Shown in pieces: positions 10,155-19,277 of a stretch of 64,000 nt of DNA. A program made the translations under genes and the position numbers. Every line of letters starts with the position of its first letter. Within the stretch, counting starts at the first letter, position 1. Source of the stretch: Burkholderia sp. BCC0322. GTDB lineage: Bacteria > Pseudomonadota > Gammaproteobacteria > Burkholderiales > Burkholderiaceae. The stretch covers positions 583 through 64,582 of the forward strand of contig NZ_CADFDU010000005.1 in the NCBI RefSeq assembly GCF_902833045.1. Direction: 5' to 3'. Below the pieces are notes generated by a model that was not told the origin of the DNA, searched no databases, and was given only the letters and a program-made list of their open reading frames with translations.

Positions 10155-10925
10155 TCACTCTGCGCGCGGCACCGGCGGCGGTGCATAGCCGTTGTCATTG
10201 CCCGGGAACGGATTCGCGTTGCGGCGCAGTGCTTCCTCGTCGTTCTCCTTCTGCGCGAACACCGCGACGCCGATCACGCCGACGTTCGCCGCATCGCCAT
10301 ATTTCGAATTCGCGACATAGCTGTCAGGCACCGCCGCGAAGCGGAACGCGGCGACTTTGTCGCGGCTCTTGCGGAAGCCCTCGATCGTCAGCGTGCGCCC
10401 CGGATACAGCACGTACCCGCCGTTCGTATAGCTGCCCGGCCGCCCGGACAGCACGTCGAGCCCGTCGACGCTCGACACGACCTCGAACGTACGACGCCCC
10501 TGGTTATGCAGCATGATCATGTAGCGCGAGCCTTCGACGCCCGCCATGTGCCAGCGGCCGTCGCGGCGCGCCAGACGCAGCGGCGTACCCTTTTCGTCCG
10601 TGAACGACAGCGCGATGTCGCCGTTGGCAAGCGCGACGCGAGTCGGCAACCGGCGAACCTGGGACGCCGGCGGGTGTCCGGGCAACGCATCGTTGTAGTA
10701 GACCGACGCGAGGTCCGTCGGCTTCGCCGGATCCGCGCGTTCGAATTCGACCTGGCGCGTTTCGGACCGCACCGACTCGCCCCATGCGGTGCCCAGCCCG
10801 CGGCGTTCACTGGCATCCGGTGCGGCGGCGGACGCGCCGGAGCTCGCGGACGGCGGGGGCGGCGCCGCGCAGGCGGCCAGCCAAAGCGCGCAGGCGAGCG
10901 CGAGAAGACGGAACAGGACGGTCAT
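10155..10925 (-). CDS. Hypothetical outer-membrane or periplasmic lipoprotein
   Basis: From the ATG at 10925 the product has a textbook lipoprotein signal: FRLLALACALWLAAC with lipobox LAAC, then a Pro/Ser/Ala-rich tether. The mature domain has VYYNDALPG and a middle segment reminiscent of pilus-assembly chaperone or immunoglobulin-like folds (RYMIMLHNQGRRTFEV, YVLYPGRTLTI). The C-terminus is Pro-rich (YAPPPVPRAE). A GAGG ribosome binding site supports this start over an upstream in-frame one at 11015. The exact function is unknown. Confidence 0.65.
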   Translation of the reverse strand: MTVLFRLLALACALWLAACAAPPPPSASSGASAAAPDASERRGLGTAWGESVRSETRQVEFERADPAKPTDLASVYYNDALPGHPPASQVRRLPTRVALANGDIALSFTDEKGTPLRLARRDGRWHMAGVEGSRYMIMLHNQGRRTFEVVSSVDGLDVLSGRPGSYTNGGYVLYPGRTLTIEGFRKSRDKVAAFRFAAVPDSYVANSKYGDAANVGVIGVAVFAQKENDEEALRRNANPFPGNDNGYAPPPVPRAE

Positions 10926-11252
10926 GACGTGAGGCCTCGGAATGTTATCGGGCCGCGCCGGGCTGGCCGGAACGGCGTATTGGTGTCGTCTGTCGTCACG
11001 ATATCGATCGGACATGCTGGCCCGTATCGGCCGGCGCCGCGATTGCGGCGGCCCGGCAACCGGGAGCCCCGCTATTTAAGCATGGCGGGCGGGCAATGGG
11101 CAGGGGGCGCGTACGCCGCCCGTTGCCGGTCCGTGCCGGCGGGCATCCGGCAAGGCGCCGATGCGTGTCGCGTCGCCGGACAGGTGGCGAACGCCGACGC
11201 ATTCCCGTATCGAGGACGGGATGAACGGCGCGTCGCGCGCGCCAATAAAGAA

Positions 11253-11280
11253 GCCCGGCCCGCATCGAAGCGGGCCGGGC
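11253..11280 (-). terminator. Rho-independent terminator of the exported Gly/Ala-rich protein gene
   Basis: An 11-bp GC stem (GCCCGGCCCGC with GCGGGCCGGGC) is followed on the minus strand by TTCTTTATT. It lies 20 nt past the stop codon of the minus-strand gene ending at 11301. Confidence 0.75.
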
Positions 11281-11300
11281 CGTGTCGGAAAGCGTGACGC

Positions 11301-11843
11301 TTACAGCGCGCCGCCTTGTGCCGATGCCGCTCCCTTCACGCCGACCGATGCGCCACCCTGCACCGAGTTCGTTGCGCCTTCGAGCGCCTCACCGGCCTTC
11401 GCCTTCGCGCCGCCTGCGACGTCGCCTGCCGTCGACACCGCGCCTTGCGCGTGGCTCTTTGCCGTGCCTGCGACGCGCTTCACGTGCGATTTCGTCGAGT
11501 GGGCGGCCGATGCGGCTGCATCCTTCGCGGTGCCCGCTGCCGAACCGACCGCATGCGTCGCGCCGCCAACCGCGTTGCCGGCTGCCGAGCCCACGCCGCC
11601 GACCGTCTTGCCGACGCCGCTCAGCGCGCCGCCAACGACGTTGCCCGCGCCCGAACCCGAGCCTGCCGCATTCGCGCCGGCGCCAGCCTGCACGCCCACG
11701 CCGCCACCGAGCAGCGGCGTCTGAACCTGTGCACCGACACCTGCGGAACCCTGGGCACCGGTCTGGGCCGTCTGTGCGAACGCAGCCGAAGTCGCCATCG
11801 CCGTCAGTGCAGCCCCCACCAGAATCGTACGAATCTTGTTCAT
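11301..11843 (-). CDS. Exported Gly/Ala-rich low-complexity protein
   Basis: The 180-residue product has a clear Sec signal peptide (MNKIRTILVGAALTAMATSAAFA-QT). A low-complexity Gly/Ala/Val/Ser-rich body follows, with repeated units such as GNVVGGALSGVGK and GNAVGGATHAVG, then a Lys/His-containing segment (KSHVKRVAGTAKSHAQG). Such repeats resemble glycine-zipper or surface-structural proteins, but no function can be assigned. The start at 11843 has GGGGAGA seven bases upstream; an ATG two codons earlier is too close to that site. It is monocistronic with its own terminator. Confidence 0.65.
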   Translation of the reverse strand: MNKIRTILVGAALTAMATSAAFAQTAQTGAQGSAGVGAQVQTPLLGGGVGVQAGAGANAAGSGSGAGNVVGGALSGVGKTVGGVGSAAGNAVGGATHAVGSAAGTAKDAAASAAHSTKSHVKRVAGTAKSHAQGAVSTAGDVAGGAKAKAGEALEGATNSVQGGASVGVKGAASAQGGAL

Positions 11844-12135
11844 GGTCATTCTCCCCAAAGACGTTGTTGCTGCGGGCCGCCTTCGTGCGGCCTGTCGCAT
11901 GCCTTGCCGCGACGTGCGGCAGGTGGAGCTAATGTAGCGGTGCGGGCGAGCAAAGCGATTGAATTGCGGGGACTGTTACTTCCGTTGCAAATGCTGACGA
12001 TTGACTCACACTGTTTGACAATCGACGGCTTGCGGCGGGATTGGACGGGGAACTCTTGAGGCGTGCCGCGCGGAGCATGCCGCGACGGCGACACGGCAGA
12101 TCGCTGCGGATCGGGAAACCAGGCAGGCGAAACGG

Positions 12136-12504
12136 CTAGCAGGGAAACCGGCCGCTTCTATAAGCATTCCAAAGAACGTGTGTCGGCCAGCCGTCGGCGC
12201 GGCCCGACAACCGGCTCCGCGCGATCAGCTCGATATCGTCGGAGACGCATGCCGCCACACCGGCGTTCCCCGATGCGCCGAATGCGAGCTTGAACGCCTT
12301 TTCCCTCAGCGCGCTCACGGCGGGCCGGTCGATCGCTGCACCCGGATCACCGTCGATTTCGTCGAACGACGTCATCCACTGCGCATCGAACGGCCCGGCA
12401 TCGCGACCGTCCAGCGCGCGGTCGCCATCCAGGTCGCCGAGGAAATCGAAAAAGCCCGGCGCCGACAGGATGGCGTCCATTTCAAGCAGATGCGCGTTCG
12501 TCAT
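12136..12504 (-). CDS. Hypothetical protein downstream of gamma-glutamyltransferase
   Basis: The 122-residue product is acidic in its first half (FFDFLGDLDGDRALDGRDAG) and has no signal peptide or membrane segment. The ATG at 12504 is supported by GAAGGAG nine bases upstream; the longer in-frame ORF to 12621 would overlap the end of the upstream gene. It follows the gamma-glutamyltransferase gene by 79 nt on the same strand and may share its transcript. I do not recognise a family; the DLDGDRALDGRD stretch superficially resembles calcium-binding loops. Confidence 0.5.
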   Translation of the reverse strand: MTNAHLLEMDAILSAPGFFDFLGDLDGDRALDGRDAGPFDAQWMTSFDEIDGDPGAAIDRPAVSALREKAFKLAFGASGNAGVAACVSDDIELIARSRLSGRADGWPTHVLWNAYRSGRFPC

Positions 12505-12583
12505 TGCGACTCCTTCACGATGCGCGGCCCCGGCCGCCCGTTGGTGACTATGGGCAGGTCGAGGCCGCGCGCGTACCGCCCGA

Positions 12584-14569
12584 TTACGGCCGGAACGTAT
12601 CGCCGAGCACGACACCTTCACGCCGCGGGTCGGTGCCGCCCTGCAACGCGGGCGATTGGCCGACCGTTACGCGCATCACCGTATTGACGCCGCTCGCCTG
12701 CGCGGACGTCGACACCTTGTGCCCGAGCGCGAGCAGCCCCGTGATCAGCGGATCGTTCGCCCCGTTGTTCGCCGTGTTGACGTTCGGGTGCTCGCCGCCA
12801 ATCGTGGTCGTCGGGCTGTTGCTCGCGCCGAAATCGACGAGCCCCGCGGACTGCTGCGCATCGAGGCCCCAGTCGAGCGCGCCGACGAGCGTCTTGACCA
12901 CATATTGCGGAATCGTGCCGCCTCCCGGCGAACCGGTCGCCATCACGAAATCGCCGCGCGATCCGTCCGCGGCCTGCCCGAACACAATCGTCGGCGCCAT
13001 CGAGCTGCGCGGCCGCTTGCCCGGCTGCAGGCGGTTGGCCACCGGATTGCCCGCGCTATCCACCGGGTTCGCGGAAAAATCGGTCAACTGGTTGTTCAGC
13101 AGGAAGCCGTTGGTCATGTGGAACGAGCCCATGCTCGACTCGACCGTCGTCGTCGCGCTCAGCACGTTGCCGTCGCCATCGACGATCGTGAACTGGTTCG
13201 TGCCGTGCTCGATCAATGTCGTGTCGACACCAAGCGGCACCGCGCCGAGATTGCCGGGCTGTGCGGTGCCCATGCTCTTGGTCGGGTCGATCAGCGCGGC
13301 ACGCGATTTCAGGTACGGTTTGTTCAGCAGCGTATTCCACGTACCGCCCGGCAGCGGCACGAAATCCGTATCGGCCACGTACTTGTCGCGATCGGCATAT
13401 GCAAGCCGTTCAGCCTCGGTGACGAGATGCACGCCCGCGACGGTCGGCTTGCCGCCTTCGAGATCGATCGCCGTCGGCTTCAGCGACTTCAGGTCGTAAT
13501 TCTCGAGAATGCCGAGCGCCGACGCGACCGCGATGCCGCCGGACGACGGCGGCGGCATCCCGCATACCCAATAGCTGCGATAGGTCGTGCACACCGGCTC
13601 GCGGCGCTTCGCCTGGTACGCGGCCAAGTCGGCTACGGTCGTCTTGCCCGGCGTGAGCGTCGAGCCGTCCGCGCCCTTCGTCGTGGCGATCTTCACAACG
13701 ATGTCCTGCGCGATCTGCCCCGTGTACAGCGCGTTCGCACCCGACTGCGCCATCAGCGTCAGCGTGCGCGCATACGCCGGATTCTTCAACACGGTGCCGA
13801 GCGTCTTCGGCGAACCGTCGGCGTTCAGGAAATACGCGGCGGCCTCGGGGTCGCGCTTCAGGTTCGCGGCGTTCGCCACGATCGCGTCGGCGAGCCGGCC
13901 ACCGATCGGGAAACCGTTGGTCGCGAGCGTGATCGCATCGCCGAACAGAGTCTGCCACGGCAGCCGGCCGTGATCCTGCTGCAGCGCCTCGATCAGCCTC
14001 GGCACGCCGATCGTGCCGATCGAGCGGCCGCTCGCCCGCGCGTTCGGCAGCGGCGCGGACTGGTCGGTTGCGTCGTCGACGTAGCGCAAGTAGTTCTCCG
14101 TCGCGGCCGCCGGCGCGGTTTCCCGGCCGTCGTACGCCTGCAGCGTCTTGCCGCGCGCATCGTAGTAGAGCAGCACGCCGCCAGAGCCGAGGCCCGTCGC
14201 TTCGGGCACGGTCAGGCCGAGCACGGCCTGCACCGCGACCGCCGCGTCGGCGGCCGTGCCGCCTTTTTTCAGCACCGCGCAACCGGCTGCGCTCGCGTAC
14301 GCATTCGACGTGGCCACCAGATAGGTCTTCGCATAGACCGGCTTCATCCCGGTGCGATAGCCCGACGACGCTTCCGGCAGTGACGGGTCGCCCGGCTGGT
14401 TCGAGCCCACCACGACCGTCGCGCCGCTGTTGTCGACCGCGAGGCAGCTCGCATCGGTGGAAGGTGTCGGCGTGCGGCCTGCCTGGTTCTCGACGTCGCC
14501 GCCGCAAGCCGTCAACAGGCCGGCCGCGAGCAACGCGGACGCATACGGAAAAATCGTTGTTCTGTTCAT
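12584..14569 (-). CDS. ggt: Gamma-glutamyltransferase, lipoprotein form
   Basis: The 661-residue Ntn-hydrolase transfers or hydrolyses the gamma-glutamyl group of glutathione and related compounds. The precursor starts with a lipoprotein signal (LLAAGLLTAC, Cys22). Family features are GGTAADAAVA near the N-terminus, LGSGGVLLYYD, MPPPSSGG, the autoprocessing and nucleophile region HGTNQFTIVDGDGN (the Thr after Gly), SSMG, and the oxyanion/substrate segment SPGGGTIPQYV. Proenzyme cleavage would give large and small subunits. It should act in the periplasm, anchored by lipid. The upstream in-frame start at 14665 would mask the signal. Confidence 0.9.
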   Translation of the reverse strand: MNRTTIFPYASALLAAGLLTACGGDVENQAGRTPTPSTDASCLAVDNSGATVVVGSNQPGDPSLPEASSGYRTGMKPVYAKTYLVATSNAYASAAGCAVLKKGGTAADAAVAVQAVLGLTVPEATGLGSGGVLLYYDARGKTLQAYDGRETAPAAATENYLRYVDDATDQSAPLPNARASGRSIGTIGVPRLIEALQQDHGRLPWQTLFGDAITLATNGFPIGGRLADAIVANAANLKRDPEAAAYFLNADGSPKTLGTVLKNPAYARTLTLMAQSGANALYTGQIAQDIVVKIATTKGADGSTLTPGKTTVADLAAYQAKRREPVCTTYRSYWVCGMPPPSSGGIAVASALGILENYDLKSLKPTAIDLEGGKPTVAGVHLVTEAERLAYADRDKYVADTDFVPLPGGTWNTLLNKPYLKSRAALIDPTKSMGTAQPGNLGAVPLGVDTTLIEHGTNQFTIVDGDGNVLSATTTVESSMGSFHMTNGFLLNNQLTDFSANPVDSAGNPVANRLQPGKRPRSSMAPTIVFGQAADGSRGDFVMATGSPGGGTIPQYVVKTLVGALDWGLDAQQSAGLVDFGASNSPTTTIGGEHPNVNTANNGANDPLITGLLALGHKVSTSAQASGVNTVMRVTVGQSPALQGGTDPRREGVVLGDTFRP

Positions 14570-14800
14570 TGTCTGCCGATGTTCTTTAAGGCCGTTGCGA
14601 TAGACATCACGCTGCCTGCGACCCCCTCGGTGCGCCGACAACACGTTCGATAGTCCCATGAACAAAATTTTTTCCGCAACAAGGGAATGACGTCATTCGA
14701 CCGGACGTTGCGTACGCAACGTCGCCGATCTCGCCGGCGGGTTCGCGTGTTGCACTGCATCGCAGTGCGATGCGCTTGCGCGGCCGATGTCGTCACGTCG

Positions 14801-15757
14801 TTACCTTACTGCCCGACGACGCTTGCCGGCTGCCCGGCCGTCGTGCGCAAAACCGCTCTCCATCGCTTCGATTGCCTCGGAGAAGAACTCGAGGAACATC
14901 GTCATCGCGACGGTCGCGCTCATGTCCGCCCGCTGGTAGATGCAGCTGAACGAGCGTGCCCCCGCATCGGCGAGCGGCGTCCACGCGAGCTGGCCGGCGG
15001 CCACGTCATCCGCGACGTTCTCGGCAATCAGGAAGCCGACGCCCGCGCCTTCGGCCGCGAGACGCCGCACCATCGGCACCGAACCCGTCTCGACCAGCGG
15101 CCGCACGTTGCGCGGCTGTCGCGCATCGATCTGGTCGAACATCGCGCGCAGTTCCGTGTCGGGTGTCATCAGGATCAGCGGATGCGCGAAGCAGTCCCGC
15201 ATCCGCACCTTGCCGGCGGACGCCGCGAGCGGATGGCCCGGCGCCGTGACGACGCCCAGCGGCTGAGCGAACGCGCGCACCTCGACGACGCCCGCCGACG
15301 TGCGCCGGCGCAGCGCATAGCCGATGTCGGCCTCGCCCGTCTCGACCCAGCGCACGATGCTCTCGCCGTTTCCCGAGCGCACGCTGTACGTGACGCCCGG
15401 GTAGCGCTGCATCGCGGCGAGGATGGCGTCGGGCACGAGCTTTTCCGCGGTGGATGCGGGCACCGCCAGGTTCACATGCCCGCGTCGCAGCGCGCGCAAG
15501 TCCTCGACCTGCGTGAGCGCATTGTCGAAATCGCGCTGGCCGCGTCGCACGGCCGCGATCACGATCTCGCCGGCCAGCGTCAGCTGCATGCCGCGCGGCA
15601 GCCGGTCGAACAGCGGTACGCCGACCTGCTCCTCGAGATTGCGGATCTGCTGGTGCACCGCCGCCGCGGTCAGGTGCAGCGCGTCGGCCGCCTTGCGGAT
15701 CGAGCCGCGTCTCGCGACTTCGTCGAAACAGCGGAATGTCTGCGATACCGAACGCAT
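14801..15757 (-). CDS. LysR-family transcriptional regulator
   Basis: The 318-residue product has an N-terminal winged HTH (RCFDEVARRGSIRKAADALHLTAAAVHQQIRNLEE, about residues 8-42). A LysR substrate-binding domain follows from residue about 90 (VNLAVPAS through GAGVGFLI). It is divergently transcribed from the arylsulfotransferase-like gene with about 110 nt between starts, the usual arrangement for a LysR controlling its neighbour. The start at 15757 gives the normal HTH offset. Inducer unknown. Confidence 0.88.
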   Translation of the reverse strand: MRSVSQTFRCFDEVARRGSIRKAADALHLTAAAVHQQIRNLEEQVGVPLFDRLPRGMQLTLAGEIVIAAVRRGQRDFDNALTQVEDLRALRRGHVNLAVPASTAEKLVPDAILAAMQRYPGVTYSVRSGNGESIVRWVETGEADIGYALRRRTSAGVVEVRAFAQPLGVVTAPGHPLAASAGKVRMRDCFAHPLILMTPDTELRAMFDQIDARQPRNVRPLVETGSVPMVRRLAAEGAGVGFLIAENVADDVAAGQLAWTPLADAGARSFSCIYQRADMSATVAMTMFLEFFSEAIEAMESGFAHDGRAAGKRRRAVR

Positions 15758-15871
15758 GGAAGATCCGTTAGATTTTTCCGAACAGGGTGTCAAGAATAAT
15801 CCGATTTTACTGACCGTCCGGATCGTCTAGATTCCGCTGCATCCCCGCGCCCGATTCGAATGGAGACCGCA

Positions 15872-16984
15872 GTGACAACCGTCGACCAGATTACCCAGCG
15901 CCGCCGTGGCGTCGGCCTCATTGCCCACGATCCGGCCCTGTCGGCGGGCGGCTATACGCTCATCGCGCCACAGACGGCCGACGGCAACGTCTATCTCGTC
16001 GGCATCGACGGCGAAGTCGCCCATCAGTGGAAGATGCCCGTACGCCCCGGCCGCCATGCGGTCATCCTCGCGAACGGCAACCTCGGCTACAACGGCAACC
16101 ATCCGCAATCCGAATCACGCTATGCGCCGTGGTCGATGTGGCACGGCGGCGACTTCTACGAAGTCACGCCGCAAGGCGAAACCGTGTGGCGCTACGAGGA
16201 TCCCGCGCACCACCACGATGCACAGTGGCTGCCGAACGGCAACCTGCTCTACGCCGCGTGCGAGCCCGTCGACGCCGCGTTCGCGCGGCGCGTGCCGGGC
16301 GGCACGCCGCACGGCGACGACGAGGTGATGTATGCGGACGTGATCCGTGAAGTCAACCGCGCCGGGCAGATCGTCTGGGAATGGCATGCGCGCGAACATC
16401 TGCAGCCCGAGGATTTCCCGATCGCAGCCGGCTTCGGGCGCTATCACTGGCCGCTCGTCAACGGCCTTGCGGTCGATGCGAACGGCCGCGTGCTGATGAG
16501 CCTGCGCACGACGTCGGGCATCATCGGCGTGAATCGCGAAACCGGCCGTGTCGACCTGCGGATCGGGCCCGACGTCGTGTCGCATCAGCATGCGCCGGTA
16601 CCGCTCGCGAACGGCAACATCCTCGCGTTCGACAACGGCAATTTCCGCCACGGCGCGCACGTCGTGTTCTCGCGCGTCGTCGAGATCGATCCCGCGACGC
16701 AGCGCGTCGTATGGTCATATGCGGACGACGTCGTGAACCTGTTCTACACGCCGTTCATGGGCAACGCGCAGCGCTTGCCGAACGGCAACACGCACGTCAC
16801 CGAATCGTCGACGGGCCGGCTGTTCGAAGTGACGCCCGCCGGCGAGGTCGTCTGGGAATACGTGATTCCGTGGTTCGCCGAATACCCGGACGAAGCGGCG
16901 CGCAAGACCGGCCCCGGGCAGCTCAACAGCGTATTCCAGACGTTCCGCTACAGCGCCGCGCAACTTCCCTGGCTGCGGGGCTGA
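15872..16984 (+). CDS. Arylsulfotransferase-like beta-propeller protein
   Basis: The product has repeated propeller blades with the pattern [G]xVxWxW or LPNGN (VAHQWKMPV, HDAQWLPNGNLLY, AGQIVWEWHA, VPLANGNILAFDNG, AQRLPNGNTHVTES, AGEVVWEYVIPW). This is the layout of the arylsulfotransferase (ASST) family, which moves sulfate between phenolic compounds. Histidines at AHHHDA, YHWPL and SHQHAP sit where the family keeps active-site His. No signal peptide is visible, unlike periplasmic ASST. GTG 15872 has GGAGA six bases upstream and is preferred to ATG 15860. It is probably co-transcribed with the permease 58 nt downstream. Confidence 0.7.
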   Translation: MTTVDQITQRRRGVGLIAHDPALSAGGYTLIAPQTADGNVYLVGIDGEVAHQWKMPVRPGRHAVILANGNLGYNGNHPQSESRYAPWSMWHGGDFYEVTPQGETVWRYEDPAHHHDAQWLPNGNLLYAACEPVDAAFARRVPGGTPHGDDEVMYADVIREVNRAGQIVWEWHAREHLQPEDFPIAAGFGRYHWPLVNGLAVDANGRVLMSLRTTSGIIGVNRETGRVDLRIGPDVVSHQHAPVPLANGNILAFDNGNFRHGAHVVFSRVVEIDPATQRVVWSYADDVVNLFYTPFMGNAQRLPNGNTHVTESSTGRLFEVTPAGEVVWEYVIPWFAEYPDEAARKTGPGQLNSVFQTFRYSAAQLPWLRG

Positions 16985-17042
16985 CCTTCCGTTCACCGCC
17001 GGGTTCCGGCGCTCATCGCCGTTTGCCTCGAAGGGGCCTGCC

Positions 17043-18398
17043 GTGTCGCACGATCCGATCTCAACGCCCGTCGACCCGCGGCTGCCCCCATGGCAGCTCG
17101 TGCTGTTCGGGCTGCAGCACGTGTTGTCGATGGCCGCGTCCCCGATCACGGCCGTGTTCCTGATCGCAAAAGTGCTCGCGCTGCCGGCAGAGTTGACGGT
17201 CCAACTGATCGGCGCGACGTTCTTCGCGTGCGGGATCGGCACGCTGCTCCAGTCGCTCGGCGCCGGCCCGATCGGCGCACGCATGCCGTTCGTGATGGTG
17301 CCCGGCGGCGCACCGACGATGCTGTTCGCCGGCATCGCCGCGCAATCGGGCCTGCCGACGGCGGCCGGCGCGGCACTGCTCGCCAGCGCGTTCTACTGGG
17401 TGCTGCTGCCCGTCTTCACGCGCTGCCTGCGACTCTTTCCGCGCATCGTCGTCGGCGCGATGCTGCTGCTCGTGTCGGTCAACCTGATCCGGATCTACGC
17501 GACGATCGTCGTCGGCCAGCCGGGTTCGGCCGATTTCGCTCAGCCGCGCGCGCTCGGTCTCGCGCTGGCGACGATCGTCACCACCGTCGTCGTGGCCGGT
17601 GCGTTCCGCGGCACGCTCGGGCGGCTCGCGGTGCTGATCGGCCTGATCGCCGGTGCGACGCTCGGATGGGCGATCGATGCGATGCCGGCGCTCGCCGACG
17701 TATGGCACGGCCCGCTGTTCACCCATCCGGTATGGCTACCGTTCGGAATGCCGCGCTTCGACGTGCTGGCCGCGCTGCCGCTGCTGATCTTCACCGCGAT
17801 CTCGATGGCCGAGGCCACCGCACAGACGGTCGCCGTCGGCGAAACGTGCGGCAAGACGATCTCGCTGTCGCGCGACGTGCCGAAGACGATACGCGGCGAT
17901 GCGCTGGCGTCGCTGGCCGGCGCGCTGTTCGGCACGCCGCTGATCGTGACCAGCGCCGAGAATATCGGCGTCGTGCAGACGACCGGCGTACGCTCGCGCT
18001 ACGTGACGGCTGCCGCCGGCGCGATCCTGATCGTCATCGCGCTGTTCGCGCCGCTCGCGCGGCTCGCGTATGCGATTCCGGCCGCCGTGGTCGGCGGCAC
18101 CGCGCTGGTCGTGTTCGCGATGATCGGCGTCATGGGCATCCGGCTGCTCGCCGGCGTCGACCTGCACGCGCGCGCCAACCAGTACACGCTCGCAGCCGCG
18201 CTCGTCGTCGGCCTTGCACCGATCCTGGTGCCGAACCTGTATCGCCATTTCAGTGCGCCGGTGCAGATCGTGCTCGGCAACGGCATGGCTGCCGGCACGC
18301 TCGCGGCCATCGCGACGCAACTGGCATTCGCTGCATTTGCGCGGGTAAGCGGACCGGTGAGCACGGTAGCGGCACCTGCGCCTTCGCGCGACGCATAG
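17043..18398 (+). CDS. NCS2-family (xanthine/uracil-type) permease
   Basis: The 451-residue integral membrane protein has about 12-14 hydrophobic helices. It carries NCS2 signatures: LFGLQHVLSMAASPI at the N-terminus, MVPGGAPTMLFAG, and the core SMAEATAQTVAVGETCGK with TSAENIGVVQTTGVRSRYV. The family imports nucleobases or related heterocycles by proton symport; the substrate is not decided by sequence. The start is GTG with GAAGGGG upstream. It follows the arylsulfotransferase-like gene, so the pair may import and modify the same compound under the divergent LysR regulator. Confidence 0.88.
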   Translation: MSHDPISTPVDPRLPPWQLVLFGLQHVLSMAASPITAVFLIAKVLALPAELTVQLIGATFFACGIGTLLQSLGAGPIGARMPFVMVPGGAPTMLFAGIAAQSGLPTAAGAALLASAFYWVLLPVFTRCLRLFPRIVVGAMLLLVSVNLIRIYATIVVGQPGSADFAQPRALGLALATIVTTVVVAGAFRGTLGRLAVLIGLIAGATLGWAIDAMPALADVWHGPLFTHPVWLPFGMPRFDVLAALPLLIFTAISMAEATAQTVAVGETCGKTISLSRDVPKTIRGDALASLAGALFGTPLIVTSAENIGVVQTTGVRSRYVTAAAGAILIVIALFAPLARLAYAIPAAVVGGTALVVFAMIGVMGIRLLAGVDLHARANQYTLAAALVVGLAPILVPNLYRHFSAPVQIVLGNGMAAGTLAAIATQLAFAAFARVSGPVSTVAAPAPSRDA

Positions 18399-18683
18399 CG
18401 GCGACGGTCGGCAGCGCGACACGTGCGCGGGCCCCGCTTGACGACGCCCGCGGTTCGACCGACAATCGCCGCTCCCTCCTGGCGCGGGCACTCGATCCAG
18501 CCGGCGCGTGCGTCTCCTCGACGCCGCCCCGGCTTCAGGTTTTCCAGTCCCGATCTCCGCGCCGCCGTGCCACGCACGCAAATTGCCGGCCCCGCCGGAC
18601 ACGCTCACGCAGGTATCACCCCGAACGCCGGCTGGCCGCCGTGCGGTCGCGCTTTCGCCTGCTCATTCATTTCGGAGTCCATT

Positions 18684-19196
18684 ATGATGGTTCGTCTCTC
18701 TAAGGCAGCCATGGTGCTTGCCATGGCCTTTTTTGCATCGCTCGTCGCGTTCGGCAACATCACCGACTACGCGACGAATTTCGCGTTCGTGCATCACGTG
18801 TTCCTGATGGACACGACGTTCCCCGGCAACGGGATCATGTATCGCGCGATCGGCACGACGTGGGTTCATCACGCCGGCTATGTCGGCATCATTTCGATGG
18901 AAATGCTGACGGCCGTGCTGTGCTGGATCGGCGGAATCCGCCTGCTGCGCGCACGACGCACCGGCGATACCGCATTCCGCGCCGCCAAGGCGTATGCGAT
19001 CGCCGGCCTGACGCTCGGCTTCCTCACGTGGCAGGTCGCCTTCATGTCGATAGGCGGCGAATGGTTCGGCATGTGGATGTCGAAACAATGGAACGGCGTG
19101 CCGGACGCGTTTCGCTTCTTCATCACGCTGCTGCTCGTGCTCGTCTACCTGACGATGAACAACGACGGCATCGACGACACGCGTACCGCGCACTGA
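18684..19196 (+). CDS. DUF2165 family small membrane protein
   Basis: The 170-residue product has four predicted transmembrane helices (about residues 8-28, 60-85, 98-120 and 143-160). It matches the DUF2165 pattern with DYATNFAFVHHVFLMDTTFP, WVHHAGY and GGEWFGMWMSKQWNG. No function is established. The ATG at 18684 is preceded by CGGAG; an alternative ATG is the next codon. It is a single gene with about 285 nt of noncoding sequence upstream in which I see no further feature. Confidence 0.82.
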   Translation: MMVRLSKAAMVLAMAFFASLVAFGNITDYATNFAFVHHVFLMDTTFPGNGIMYRAIGTTWVHHAGYVGIISMEMLTAVLCWIGGIRLLRARRTGDTAFRAAKAYAIAGLTLGFLTWQVAFMSIGGEWFGMWMSKQWNGVPDAFRFFITLLLVLVYLTMNNDGIDDTRTAH

Positions 19197-19277
19197 CGCG
19201 TCGCTTGCAGCGGGCCGGGCGGCCGGAAGACCATCGGGACGATTGCCGGCGTCACCGCGTCCGGCTATAAATCGAGC

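Noticed and set aside
12656-14383. Long plus-strand frame opposite gamma-glutamyltransferase
   Set aside because: Arg-rich, motif-free mirror of a well-supported gene.
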